64,000 nucleotides of DNA from Bacillus sp. ISL-34 (lineage in GTDB: Bacteria > Bacillota > Bacilli > Bacillales > DSM-1321). Where the stretch lies: assembly GCF_018613325.1 (NCBI RefSeq), contig NZ_JAGGQJ010000035.1, positions 22,994 to 86,993 on the forward strand, read 5' to 3'. Both the position numbers and the translations under genes were made by a program. A model generated the notes under the pieces. That model was not told where the DNA came from, searched no databases, and was given only the letters and a program-made list of their open reading frames with translations. This document shows positions 17,756 through 27,144 of this stretch, piece after piece; the stretch's first letter is position 1; each line of letters starts with the position of its first letter.

Positions 17756-17907
17756 ACTTTTTAGCAATCGTGCCAATTGATTCTCCAGTTTTTTGTAACC
17801 ATTTTCATTTTACGCCGTCTAATTAATTAAAGGGCAAAACACCTGTATGTGATGCAGGAAGATCCAAACTCAGATTGGAATTTCTATCAGAAAGATGAGG
17901 GAAACAC

Positions 17908-18522
17908 ATGACTCGTTGGACACGTTATATTGGCTGTGTCACATTCGCCGCTTTTCTGCTGACTGGCTGCGGTACGACCACAGACGAAAATGCAGATGAG
18001 CCACAGGAAGATTCAGTAAAAGAGGGAAACGAAGGCAATACTTCTCAGAGCGATAATCGCAATAACAAAGTAAGACTGATGGAGCAAAACCTGCAATATT
18101 CAATTAACGGGAAAGTAAAAGAAAAAACAGCGTTCCTAAAAAAAAGTGATAATCAACCGTTCAGCCTTTATGTTTTACAACAATTCAGATTAAGTGCCGA
18201 AGAACCAGGAAAGGATATTGTATTCCTGACTGAAGATGACTCCATTTATATGAGAATCGAATTATTGAAGGCGGATGTCAGTTGGGATGAGGTGGAAAAA
18301 AATGTTCAAGCCCAGCTGGAAAGCATTTCAGAAACGATTAGGGATCCTTCACTTGATATTGAGAGCGGCACGGGATTTGAAGTGGAAAGTGGCGATGATG
18401 TGATCACATCCATATTGCTCAAGGATGAAAAAGCACCCGTCCGCTTAACTATATTCACAAAAAAAGATAGAGATTACCGGGATGCTTTTCTAGAGATGGC
18501 TAAGACGCTGATGAAAGGATGA
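17908..18522 (+). CDS. Hypothetical lipoprotein
   Basis: A 204-residue protein with a type II signal peptide whose lipobox is LLTGCG, so the mature protein starts at about Cys21 and is membrane anchored. An acidic Asn/Ser/Gly-rich linker (residues 24-53) precedes a mixed alpha/beta domain (LYVLQQFRL, SIYMRIELLKADVSW). No enzyme motif is visible. GAGGG lies ahead of the ATG. Lipoproteins of this size and layout are common but poorly characterised in Bacillaceae. Confidence 0.75.
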   Translation: MTRWTRYIGCVTFAAFLLTGCGTTTDENADEPQEDSVKEGNEGNTSQSDNRNNKVRLMEQNLQYSINGKVKEKTAFLKKSDNQPFSLYVLQQFRLSAEEPGKDIVFLTEDDSIYMRIELLKADVSWDEVEKNVQAQLESISETIRDPSLDIESGTGFEVESGDDVITSILLKDEKAPVRLTIFTKKDRDYRDAFLEMAKTLMKG

Positions 18523-18541
18523 ACATCCATTTTCCCCTGAT

Positions 18542-18571
18542 ACGGAGGGCTAAGGACAGGCCCTCCGTTCT
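18542..18571. terminator. Terminator between lipoprotein gene and ykvI
   Basis: ACGGAGGGC (18542-18550) pairs with GCCCTCCGT (18560-18568), followed by TCTTC. It sits between convergent genes. Confidence 0.75.
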
Positions 18572-18574
18572 TCA

Positions 18575-19615
18575 TCACTCCTTCCCCGCCTTGCTTTTCC
18601 AGACCAGTATTAAAAAAAGGAGGCTTATGTATCCAAAAACCGGATAAATATATCCTAGTAACCTTCCATATCCGAATTCGCTAATGATCAAAGCTATTGA
18701 AAAAATGACCGCTATGATCAGCATGCTTGGCAATTTAATATAACTGCTGATTTGCCTCTGTAATCCATATATGTTTCCGATGACCGAAGTGAATATCTCC
18801 CCGTAAATCACCAAAATGAACATCCAATATAACTGACTGGCTGCCGTTCTCATAATAACTGCTGAAGGAATTTCAAAACTTTTCACGTCAGGAAGTGTCA
18901 TAAGTGAAAAATGCCCCGTCAATAAAATGATCGTCAGGAATATCCCTCCAAGGATTGCACCATGTTTAATGACCTTCTCATCTCGAACTTCATACGCAAC
19001 CGGTACCAGCACAGCCTGGGCCAAAGCAAGGTTAAAGGCTGTATAGGCAAATGGAGACAAAATCATTTTCACGGTGATCACTTCATCAGGAACTTTTGTA
19101 AGGGTCTTAAAGAAATCCCCATTACCCAGGGTCGAGAAAAAAAGGATCAAACTAAAACAGATCATGATTGGTACAACAAACGAGTTCACAGTGAAAACAC
19201 CGCGCATGCCCATCAACAGGACCAAGGATGCCAGTATGATCGTAGACCAACTTCCTATACTTTTAGGCACGCCGAGTTGTTCTTCGAAAACGGCTCCTGA
19301 ACCCGAAATCATGACAGCCGTCACCCCTAACAGCATGATAAGGAAGAAGATGTTGATGATTCCTGCTATTTTCCTGCCAAAAAGATATTGATTGAACTCC
19401 TCATAAGAAGATGCTCTGATCCTTGCGGAAATGAGCATGATTTTCGTTCCAGTGAAAATGAAAATATAACCTGCTATTAAAATCCCGATAAAGCCATAAA
19501 AGCCATAACGGGTAAAAAACTCGACAATCTCTTTTCCAGTTGCAAAACCTGCACCGACGACCGTGCCTACATATACCGCTGCAATCTGAAAACTCCCTGA
19601 CCACCTTGACAGCAT
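18575..19615 (-). CDS. ykvI: YkvI family membrane protein
   Basis: A 346-residue integral membrane protein with about ten hydrophobic segments. The N-terminus AAVYVGTVVGAGFATGKEI holds the glycine-rich broken helix typical of the APC-like LeuT fold. Length and order match B. subtilis YkvI, a putative transporter of unknown substrate. GGGAGGGGAGAGT precedes the ATG at 19615. It is a single-gene unit on the minus strand, convergent with the lipoprotein gene. Confidence 0.85.
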   Translation of the reverse strand: MLSRWSGSFQIAAVYVGTVVGAGFATGKEIVEFFTRYGFYGFIGILIAGYIFIFTGTKIMLISARIRASSYEEFNQYLFGRKIAGIINIFFLIMLLGVTAVMISGSGAVFEEQLGVPKSIGSWSTIILASLVLLMGMRGVFTVNSFVVPIMICFSLILFFSTLGNGDFFKTLTKVPDEVITVKMILSPFAYTAFNLALAQAVLVPVAYEVRDEKVIKHGAILGGIFLTIILLTGHFSLMTLPDVKSFEIPSAVIMRTAASQLYWMFILVIYGEIFTSVIGNIYGLQRQISSYIKLPSMLIIAVIFSIALIISEFGYGRLLGYIYPVFGYISLLFLILVWKSKAGKE

Positions 19616-19808
19616 ACTCTCCCCTCCTCCCTACATTTATATGTAAGGAAGAGACATTTAAGACAAGCCGAGCAATATTCCTTTCGTCGGCTGTTTTTTT
19701 ACTCTGCTTACATTCTCTCATTATGTAGTCTGAAACTCCCTTTGCATTTCTCCGTGAGGCTTAAAACAGCACTTTTCATGCCCAACATTTAAAACGCATG
19801 AAAGATTA

Positions 19809-19840
19809 AAAAAAAACGCTTGGAATAATCTCCAAGCGTT
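19809..19840 (-). terminator. Terminator of the M3 peptidase gene
   Basis: On the minus strand AACGCTTGGA and TCCAAGCGTT form a perfect 10-bp stem followed by a run of nine T. Confidence 0.92.
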
Positions 19841-19867
19841 CTTTCAAGCATCCAGTTCCCTTATATT

Positions 19868-21562
19868 TCACAATGCCTTATCATCTACAGTGGAGAGCCA
19901 TTCATCTATCACCTTCACAACGGACTGTACAGTACCGTCAACAAATGGGGATTTCAGATTCGCAGATTCAACGAGATCAAGGAAGGACTTGCTGCCTCCA
20001 AGTTGGCACAGATTCAAATAATCCTCCCAAGCCGTTTCATCTTTTTCAGTCGACCTTTTCCAGAATTGGAAAGCACAAATCTGGGCCAATGTATAGTCGA
20101 TATAATAAAAAGGTGATTGATAAATGTGGCTTTGCCGCTGCCAATACCCGCCATTCTCCAAAAATTCATTTCCTTCATAATCGCGATGCGGCAAATATTC
20201 CATCTCGATCTTACGCCAAGCCTGCTTTCTTTCAACGGGGGAGGCATCAGGATTTTCATAGACAAAATGCTGAAATTCATCAACAGCTACCCCATACGGG
20301 AGGAATATGAGGGAACCGCTTAAATGGGAAAACTTATACTTTTCCGTATCTTCCTTGAAAAATAGCTCCATCCATGGCCAAGTTAAAAATTCCATGCTCA
20401 TCGAATGGATTTCACATGCTTCATATGTAGGCCAATAATACTCAGGAATGTCAAGATCACGGCTGCGAAAAACTTGGAATGCATGACCTGCCTCATGTGT
20501 CAAAACATCTATATCCCCGGAAGTACCGTTGAAATTGGAAAAGATGAATGGAGCTTTATAGTCTTCTATAAACGTACAATAGCCTCCGCTTTCTTTTCCT
20601 TTCTTCGCAACAAGGTCCATCAGGTCATTATCTATCATATAGTTGAAAAACTGATTCGTTTCAGGCGAGAGCTCCTGATACATCTTTTTCCCATTTTCGA
20701 TGATCCACTCAGCATCACCTTTTGGAATGGCATTACCCGTTCTGAAATGAAAATTCTCATCATAATAGTTCAGGTTCTCCAATCCAAGACGTTCGCGCTG
20801 ACGTCCCTTCAGCCGGGTGACAAGCGGTACCACTTCCTCTTTCACCTGCTTGCGGAATGCAGCAACCATTTCAGCATCATAATCAGTCCTTGTCATTCGA
20901 TAATACCCAAGTTCCACGAAATTCCCATAACCCAGCGCTGTCGAAATCCCATGCCTCACTTTGACAAGTTCGTCGAATATACGATCCAATTCCTCCTGCT
21001 CTTCTTCAAAGAAACCGTAATATGCCTCACTTGCATTTTTCCTTAACTCACGGTCCGAGGACTCCATAAAAGGCTGAAGCTGCGCTAGTGTTAATTCTTT
21101 TCCATCAAAGTGAATTTTTGCAGAGGCAATCAATTGTGAATATTCACTGGATAATTTATTTTCTTTTTGCAGCTGTGGTATGATTTCGGGCGAAAAAGTT
21201 TTGAGTTGGGCCTCTGCCAGGTCAAATAGTTGAGTTCCCCATTTCAACTCAAGCTCCTTACGATATTTCGAGCGAACGAGTTCACTGTAAAATTTTGAGG
21301 TTAACTCTTCCATTTCAGGAGAGAAGTCATCTAAATAATCATTCTCCGCTTTATAAAAATCATCATTGGTATCAATGGAATGCCGTATATAGACCAAATT
21401 AAACATCGTACCTACATAATTTCGAATTTCATTTATTTCTTCCATGGCTTTCATTTGTGCATCGGCATTAACAGCGGCAGTAAACTTTTCCAAAGCTCTC
21501 ATGAACCGGGTTTTAATTTCATCCATTTCAGGACGTTTATATTCATACTCATTAAATTTCAT
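19868..21562 (-). CDS. M3 family oligoendopeptidase (PepF-like)
   Basis: A 564-residue cytoplasmic metallopeptidase. The zinc motif HEAGH (in LTHEAGHAFQVF) and the downstream glutamate region EIHSMSMEFLTWPW are intact. Such enzymes cut short peptides and in some Bacillus affect peptide signalling. AAAAGGAG sits before the ATG at 21562; the frame is open for six more codons upstream without a site. It is monocistronic with its own terminator. It belongs to the shorter M3B branch, not the longer YjbG/PepF proper. Confidence 0.9.
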   Translation of the reverse strand: MKFNEYEYKRPEMDEIKTRFMRALEKFTAAVNADAQMKAMEEINEIRNYVGTMFNLVYIRHSIDTNDDFYKAENDYLDDFSPEMEELTSKFYSELVRSKYRKELELKWGTQLFDLAEAQLKTFSPEIIPQLQKENKLSSEYSQLIASAKIHFDGKELTLAQLQPFMESSDRELRKNASEAYYGFFEEEQEELDRIFDELVKVRHGISTALGYGNFVELGYYRMTRTDYDAEMVAAFRKQVKEEVVPLVTRLKGRQRERLGLENLNYYDENFHFRTGNAIPKGDAEWIIENGKKMYQELSPETNQFFNYMIDNDLMDLVAKKGKESGGYCTFIEDYKAPFIFSNFNGTSGDIDVLTHEAGHAFQVFRSRDLDIPEYYWPTYEACEIHSMSMEFLTWPWMELFFKEDTEKYKFSHLSGSLIFLPYGVAVDEFQHFVYENPDASPVERKQAWRKIEMEYLPHRDYEGNEFLENGGYWQRQSHIYQSPFYYIDYTLAQICAFQFWKRSTEKDETAWEDYLNLCQLGGSKSFLDLVESANLKSPFVDGTVQSVVKVIDEWLSTVDDKAL

Positions 21563-21735
21563 ATGTACGCTCCTTTTCACGATATAAAAATATTTTTTCC
21601 TGTGTAAACCAGAGTAACGTTTTCCAATTCCAAGTCACATTCACCAGTATCGCGGTTATCGTAATATAATTTAATTCGCCACAGCATTATTAAAAACCTT
21701 TATGTCCACGAAACAAATTCAGGTTTTATCAGACA

Positions 21736-21775
21736 TAAAAAAACCAGCACCCGCAGTCAAATCCGGGTGCTGGTT
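21736..21775 (-). terminator. Terminator of mhqR
   Basis: On the minus strand AACCAGCACCC and GGGTGCTGGTT form a perfect 11-bp stem followed by TTTTTTT. Confidence 0.93.
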
Positions 21776-21781
21776 CTTTAG

Positions 21782-22219
21782 CTAATTTTGAGCGGAATAC
21801 CCAATCTTTTTAAGCAATTCGATCACGGTGGCCTTTTCATCTTGCGTAAGTACACTCATGATATCATCGATTCTTTTTTCATGCTCAGGAAATACTCCTT
21901 CAATGAAGGCCTTTCCTTTATCCGTTATTTTTGCAAATGTTACACGGCGATCCTCTTTACATGCTATTCGCTGTAGATATTCCTTCTGTTCAAGTTTATC
22001 CACGACATAGGTAATGCTGCCGCTCGCCAGCAGGATCTTTCCGCCTATTTGCTGAAGAGGCTGATCCCCTTTATGATAAAGTAATTCCAGTACTGCAAAT
22101 TCAGTTGGATTCAAGCCCTCTTCAGCTATATGTTTATTTACCACATCATTAATGGATCGATGAGCTCTAGACATCACAATGAACAGCTTCAAAGACTGTT
22201 GGATGTTATTATTCTCCAT
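21782..22219 (-). CDS. mhqR: MarR-family repressor MhqR
   Basis: A 145-residue winged-helix regulator nearly colinear with B. subtilis MhqR (YkvE). It opens MENNNIQQSLKLFIVMSRAH, has GLNPTEFAVLELLYHKGDQP in the recognition region and DRRVTFAKITDKG in the wing. MhqR represses quinone- and catechol-detoxification genes and is released by thiol-reactive quinones. Only one cysteine (ACKEDRR) is present. A half-site similar to the MhqR box (ATCTTGAATT) lies just upstream near 22251. It is divergent from kinD, as in B. subtilis. Confidence 0.92.
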   Translation of the reverse strand: MENNNIQQSLKLFIVMSRAHRSINDVVNKHIAEEGLNPTEFAVLELLYHKGDQPLQQIGGKILLASGSITYVVDKLEQKEYLQRIACKEDRRVTFAKITDKGKAFIEGVFPEHEKRIDDIMSVLTQDEKATVIELLKKIGYSAQN

Positions 22220-22375
22220 AACTTCACAACCTTAAAAATTTTTAATTAAAATATCTTGAATTAAAAGTTATTATATGACATAAAGACTTTTTTGTCAATC
22301 TGCCCTGTTAGTATGCACTATTGTTTAATCAATCATTTTGATATACTTGAAAAAAAAGCTAAAGTAGTGACAAAC

Positions 22376-23865
22376 ATGAAAACAAGGCATAAATTCACCA
22401 CATATCTACTTATTGTTATTTTACCATTAATTTTTCTCTCTATCATTTATTGGATGCATTTAGAACGTTCCATTCAAAAAGAAAGACAGGAACAAGCTAA
22501 ATGGGCAGGAACGGTTTATCAAGAATACATAGATCAAGTTATCAGTGAAACGAAGAAAAACCTTGAGCTGCTTAGCCTTAGCAGTTCCGTGCTTTATATG
22601 GATGACAAAAAAACCGAACTTCTTTTGAAATGGATCAAAGATACAGATTCCAGATATGCAGGAGTGTATTGGCTAAATCGCGACGGTGTATCCATTTCAG
22701 GGACGAATAAGAATTTCAATCATTACTATTTAATTGAACAGAATGATATTGAGCGTGCAGTAAAAACTCAAAAAGCGGTCGTTGCAGGAACAAAAGAGCT
22801 ACATAACCGTGATTTTAATTATTTTTCCATTTTTGCTCCCATTCTGGATCGCGATAAAAAAGTGCAAGGGTTTTTATTGGCACATATCAGGCTGGATCAT
22901 ATGAAAAAAAGATTGAAGATGCTCAGCCCTGGCCATGCCTTTATATTGAAAACAAAGGACAAAACCCGAATTTTAGATATAAATGCCGAAAGATCTCGAA
23001 ATTCAACATGGGTGGATGTTCCTTTGACCGAAGTCGATTGGACACTGTCCGTCAAAGTACCCGACAAGATTAACACAAATAACATGAATGTTTTTATAAT
23101 GCTTGTCTTTTTCACCTTCTTTTTTACTCACATGATCTATATCATCGTGGAGGAACTGATCGCTCGCAGAAATGCAAAAAACCAAAAGTTACTAATCGAA
23201 AGGCAAAAAATAGATTTTGTCGGTACATTGGCTGCCAGTACTGCACATGAAATAAAAAACCCACTTACCGGCATAAAGGGGCTTGTACAGTTATTGGTTG
23301 AAAAACATCCTGAAGAACAAGATCAGTTCTATTACTCTGTCATCATGAAGGAGATTGAAAGGATCAATAGTATCGTCAGCGAATTTTTGATTTTAGAGAA
23401 GCCGATGACCCAGACTTTATCCTTATATGATATTCGCAGTATCATTGCTGAATTGAGACCAATAATAGAATCAGAAGCACGTCACTTCAATATTGAAGTG
23501 GAATGGAATATCATAAAGGAGCCGATCCGGGTTCATTGTACAAAGGACCAACTCAAACAAGTCATTCTCAACATTGCCAAAACGGTTTCGAGGCCATGGA
23601 AGTTGGGAAAAAGTTAAGGGTTCGAATTCACCATGAAAATGAATGGGCTAAAATCATGATAATCGACACCGGGCAAGGACTGAATGAAAAAGATATAGGT
23701 AAAGTGTTCGATCCCTTCTATACATCGAAAAAGGAAGGAACCGGATTAGGGCTATTTGTGTGTAAACGAATAATTGAATCTTTTAACGGTACCATCGAGT
23801 TTTCAAGTAAACCTCTGAACGGTACAACCGTTACAATCAGCTTACCGCTGATAGAACATTCATAG
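22376..23865 (+). pseudogene. kinD: Sporulation-type histidine kinase KinD, interrupted by a frameshift
   Basis: The first frame (22376-23617) has a membrane helix, an extracytoplasmic sensor of dCache type (about residues 30-230), a second helix (about 235-255) and the H-box STAHEIKNPLTGIKG. It leaves frame just after QVILNIAK. The second frame resumes with NGFEAME and carries the ATP-binding blocks IDTGQGLNEKDIG and GTGLGLFVCKRI. The junction is a run of four A (23579-23582) where five would restore one 496-residue protein. Position next to mhqR and length match kinD. The ATG at 22376 has only a weak site. This could be a genuine loss of function or a base-call error. Confidence 0.85.
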
Positions 23866-24007
23866 CAATACTTTGAAGAGTTTCATTTTTTTATGAAGAC
23901 TAGTAATGATTCCGGTTTATTTTAAGATGTCATGCATACGGTGCATGCCTTCTGAATCTATTTATGGAATAGGTAAAAATCTTAATCAGGAAGAAGGAAA
24001 TAAACAG

Positions 24008-25231
24008 ATGGGAAGTATCGCTGCCATTAAAACAAAACCGCAAAAACAGGATATGACTCTTAAAATCATGATCATCATAGGCATATGCCATTTAATGAAT
24101 GATTCTCTACAGGCCGTCGTACCGGCCATGTTCCCAATCCTCGAAAAATCAATGTCGTTAACGTATACACAGCTGGGGATGATTGCATTCTGCCTGAATA
24201 TCGTCTCATCGCTTCTGCAACCGGCAGTTGGGTTCTATACGGATAAAAAGCCCTTTCCATATGCATTGCCCATTGGGTTGACCAGTACTTTAATCGGGGT
24301 CATCATTCTTGCAATTGCCCCAAACTATACCATTATCCTTGGTGCAGTCATCTTGATGGGCTTAGGGTCAGCCATATTCCATCCGGAAGGCTCCAGGGTT
24401 GCCTACATGGCTGGCGGACCAAAGAGAGGCCTGGCACAATCAATTTATCAGGTCGGAGGGAATAGCGGGCAGGCACTTGCCCCACTCATCACAGCCATCG
24501 TACTTGTTCCTTTTGGGCAAAAAGGCGCACTCTGGTTTGCCCTGGTTGCCTTAATGGCCGTTATCCTATTGCTGTATATTGCCAAGTGGTATTCCCAAAA
24601 ATTAGTTCACTTCCAGCCTAAAAAGCTTGCTGCAAAAGTAATTAATAAAGAGCGGTCCCATAAAGTGGCCAAAGCCCTGGTATTGATTTTATTCATAATT
24701 TTTGCCCGTTCCTGGTATGTATCTTGCATGACGAACTTTTATAGTTTTTATTTGATCGAGCAGTATTCATTCACGATAAAATCCGCACAATTTTTCCTAT
24801 TTGCCTTTTTAGCCGCTGGTGCTGTAGGTACGTTTTTCGGAGGTCCGTTTGCTGATAGATTCGGGCGCAAAAATGTCATTTTCTTTTCATTCGCTGCCAG
24901 CATGCCAATAACCGCACTTTTACCATTTGTACCTCCTACAGCCGCTTTTATCTTATTATTGATGGCGGGCTTCATTATAATGAGCAGTTTTTCCGTCACT
25001 GTAATATACGCACAGGAATTGGTCCCGGGGAAAGTCGGAACGATGGCAGGCTTGACTGTAGGGTTAGCCTTTGGAATGGGTGCCATTGGATCCGTTTCAT
25101 TGGGAGCCATTGCCGATATAATTGGAATCGAATCCATGATTAAGCTAGTCGGATTCCTGCCATTGCTGGGGATCATCAGCATATTGCTACCGACTGATCA
25201 AACATTGAAAAAATGGTATGCAGAAGAATAA
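24008..25231 (+). CDS. MFS transporter, fosmidomycin-resistance family
   Basis: A 407-residue, 12-helix major facilitator. The stretch CHLMNDSLQAVVPAMFPIL in helix 1, LGSAIFHPEGSRVAYMA and GGPFADRFGRKNVIF (loop motif) are characteristic of Fsr-like exporters. Such proteins export fosmidomycin and unrelated compounds; the natural substrate is unknown. The start at ATG 24008 follows AAGGA. A longer frame back to 23906 has no binding site. It follows the broken kinD at 142 bases. Confidence 0.88.
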   Translation: MGSIAAIKTKPQKQDMTLKIMIIIGICHLMNDSLQAVVPAMFPILEKSMSLTYTQLGMIAFCLNIVSSLLQPAVGFYTDKKPFPYALPIGLTSTLIGVIILAIAPNYTIILGAVILMGLGSAIFHPEGSRVAYMAGGPKRGLAQSIYQVGGNSGQALAPLITAIVLVPFGQKGALWFALVALMAVILLLYIAKWYSQKLVHFQPKKLAAKVINKERSHKVAKALVLILFIIFARSWYVSCMTNFYSFYLIEQYSFTIKSAQFFLFAFLAAGAVGTFFGGPFADRFGRKNVIFFSFAASMPITALLPFVPPTAAFILLLMAGFIIMSSFSVTVIYAQELVPGKVGTMAGLTVGLAFGMGAIGSVSLGAIADIIGIESMIKLVGFLPLLGIISILLPTDQTLKKWYAEE

Positions 25232-25345
25232 CTGCAAAATTGTTATTTCCTGGAACATATTTTTTGTGTCTAAATACAATAAATTATTGTTTCACCCAAA
25301 AGTTTACAAATAAGCAACGATAAGTACCATACAAAGGAGAAATTT

Positions 25346-26077
25346 ATGAGTGGAGTTTTATTAGGCAGCATCCTATCTGCTATGTCTACAGGGTTTGGTG
25401 CGTTACCAATCTTGTTCATTCAAGGTTCAATCACACATCGATTCAGAGACACGCTTCTGGCATTCACCGCTGGAATCATGATGGCTGCTTCGTTATTGAG
25501 CCTGATCCCGGAGTCTCTGGCCACCGGAGGGTATATTCAGCTAGTCATTGGAGTTTTTCTCGGGGTATTGACATTAACGATCATGGAAAAAAACATTCCT
25601 CATATCGATCTCAGCCATACGAAAAGTGGCATTAAGTTCGATGAAAAGGCTTTGCTCATCATTACTGCCATTACACTCCATAATATTCCTGAGGGTCTTT
25701 CTGTCGGGGTCAGTTATGCCTCTGATACAGCTGATACAGGTAACTTGATCGCTTTTGCCATTGGCCTTCAAAATGCTCCGGAAGGCTTACTGGTAGCCTT
25801 GTTTTTAATCAATCAAAAAATCGGTAAACTCACAGCGTTTCTGATAGCAACCTTAACCGGTACCATCGAAATAATTACGGGCTTATTGGGTTATTATTTA
25901 ACCTCTTACATTGGGTTCCTGGTTCCATACGGCCTAGCTTTCGCCGCCGGGGCCATGCTTTTCATCGTTTATAAGGAATTGATTCCTGAAAGCCATGGGG
26001 ATGGCAATGAACGCACATCTACCTATTCCTTCATTGTCGGCCTTTTGTTCATGGTACTATTATTGGAAATTTTGTAA
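25346..26077 (+). CDS. ZIP family metal transporter
   Basis: A 243-residue membrane protein with about eight helices. The metal-site motifs are LHNIPEGLSVG in helix 4 and GLQNAPEGLLVAL in helix 5; the second has Asn-Ala where His is common, as in the GufA/ZupT-related group. It likely takes up Zn or another divalent metal, or moves it outward. AAAGGAGA precedes the ATG. There is no Zur-like operator that I can recognise. Confidence 0.88.
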   Translation: MSGVLLGSILSAMSTGFGALPILFIQGSITHRFRDTLLAFTAGIMMAASLLSLIPESLATGGYIQLVIGVFLGVLTLTIMEKNIPHIDLSHTKSGIKFDEKALLIITAITLHNIPEGLSVGVSYASDTADTGNLIAFAIGLQNAPEGLLVALFLINQKIGKLTAFLIATLTGTIEIITGLLGYYLTSYIGFLVPYGLAFAAGAMLFIVYKELIPESHGDGNERTSTYSFIVGLLFMVLLLEIL

Positions 26078-26093
26078 TTCCCTCAACTTCCAT

Positions 26094-26130
26094 GGCTGGC
26101 TCCCTCAAGTGAGTCAGCCCTTACTTTTTA
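26094..26130 (+). terminator. Terminator of the ZIP gene
   Basis: GGCTGGCTC (26094-26102) pairs with GAGTCAGCC (26111-26119) with one G-T pair, followed by CTTACTTTTTATTT. Confidence 0.75.
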
Positions 26131-26375
26131 TTTAACAGTGTAATCCATTCAGAAAAAGTAAGATCTCTAAACCAATCCCGATGCATGAAGGACACCTTCT
26201 GGTGGCCTCCCCTCGATATATACCTCAAACCCATGGAAATTCCAGAGATATATTCTTGTGTATATGAGTCTTTCTTTAATTATTTGATATGTTCATAAAG
26301 ACACCAGAAATCGCAAAAAGGGGATTGTCTCCCTGCCTGCCAATTTAAAAAGTCATGCATGCATTTTAGTTCCCT

Positions 26376-26630
26376 CTAAAAGGTAATGTCATCATTAAAG
26401 GGCTGCTGCACAATAACAACCATCTCTTCCCGCTTATTTCTCACTTCCACTGATGAATGATGTTGAAGGATCAAATACTCATTTATAAGTTTATCAAGCT
26501 CCTCGCTTTGGCGAAGGGTATACTCATGACCTAGACCATACATTTTGGCCAACTCCATCATTTCCCAACGCTTCATTCGAATCTCAGAACAAATTTCCGT
26601 TGCACACCTAGAATTCATAACTACATTCAC
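26376..26630 (-). CDS. Spo0E-like aspartyl-phosphate phosphatase
   Basis: An 84-residue, two-helix protein with the family core MMELAKMYGLGHEYTL then QSEELDKLINEYL, the position of the SQELD signature. Spo0E-family proteins dephosphorylate Spo0A~P and delay sporulation. The N-terminal 25 residues and the C-terminal tail (SSVEVRNKREEMVVIVQQ) are longer than the core domain. The start is uncertain: GTG 26630 is very close to AGGAG and ATG 26618 is far from it. It lies between a frameshifted sporulation kinase and an intact one, which suits a role in the phosphorelay. Confidence 0.82.
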   Translation of the reverse strand: MNVVMNSRCATEICSEIRMKRWEMMELAKMYGLGHEYTLRQSEELDKLINEYLILQHHSSVEVRNKREEMVVIVQQPFNDDITF

Positions 26631-26931
26631 TACTCCTGCCCTTTTAAAGTTACATTATAATAAAGAAGTATTACAAAATATGCCTTATATGTAAATAGAT
26701 TCGCAAAAAAAGACAAAACTTCTTAAATTGCGATAAAGCTTCACCCACCAGCAGACAGGATATGACGGAAATTTCTAACCATAAAACGCTTATAATGATC
26801 AGGTAGAATTCATATGAAGCAAGCTCCGAAAAAATGATTCGAAAGTTCCAAATTAATCCGGCCGCTTCCCTTTAATGAAAGCACAATATTTTTAATGACC
26901 TCAATTGTGGTTTCAAGATAATAATGATGGA
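26631..26931. other. Gene-free stretch
   Basis: About 300 A+T-rich bases upstream of the Spo0E-like gene and downstream of the four-PAS kinase terminator. No open frame or structured element could be supported; it should carry the Spo0E-like promoter. Confidence 0.5.
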
Positions 26932-26960
26932 ACAAAAAAAAGGAATCCAATAAAGGATTC
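26932..26960 (-). terminator. Terminator beyond repeat copy 3
   Basis: On the minus strand GGAATCC and GGATTCC pair, followed by TTTTTTTT. It lies about 180 bases after the four-PAS kinase stop, with repeat copy 3 in between. Confidence 0.85.
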
Positions 26961-26962
26961 CC

Positions 26963-27144
26963 CAGACTGTAGATGAACTCAAAGAAAAGCCTGTTTACCT
27001 ACAAATTTTTTCTTTATAACCGTTTCAGTAGATTTCAGAAAGCCGCTCCCTTTCCGCCGATTGTCTGCCAAGCCTCATCAAAGCAAGCATCCGGCGGTTT
27101 CTCTGCCAGCCAGTTATTCGGCAGGAGTGTCCCAACTTTCTTCT
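26963..27144 (+). repeat. Dispersed composite repeat, copy 3 (diverged)
   Basis: The copy starts CAGACTGTAGATGAACTC with a partner CTGTTTACCTACA and a T-run, then GATTTCAGAAAGCCGCTCCC, GCCAGTTATTCGGCAGGAGTG and an end at the kinase stop codon. Block order equals that of copy 4 at the window end and copy 1 at 15573. It separates the kinase stop codon from its terminator. Confidence 0.75.

Noticed and set aside
20405..21046. 213-residue plus-strand frame opposite the M3 peptidase
   Set aside because: It is antisense to a conserved gene and its translation is low-quality, Ile/Phe/His-rich sequence typical of a shadow frame.
22250..22275. MhqR-box-like palindrome upstream of mhqR
   Set aside because: Only the left half (ATCTTGAATT) fits; the right half does not, so no operator was called.
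23503..23865. A separate 120-residue gene after kinD
   Set aside because: It is the ATP-binding half of the same kinase displaced by one base; it has no start signal of its own.
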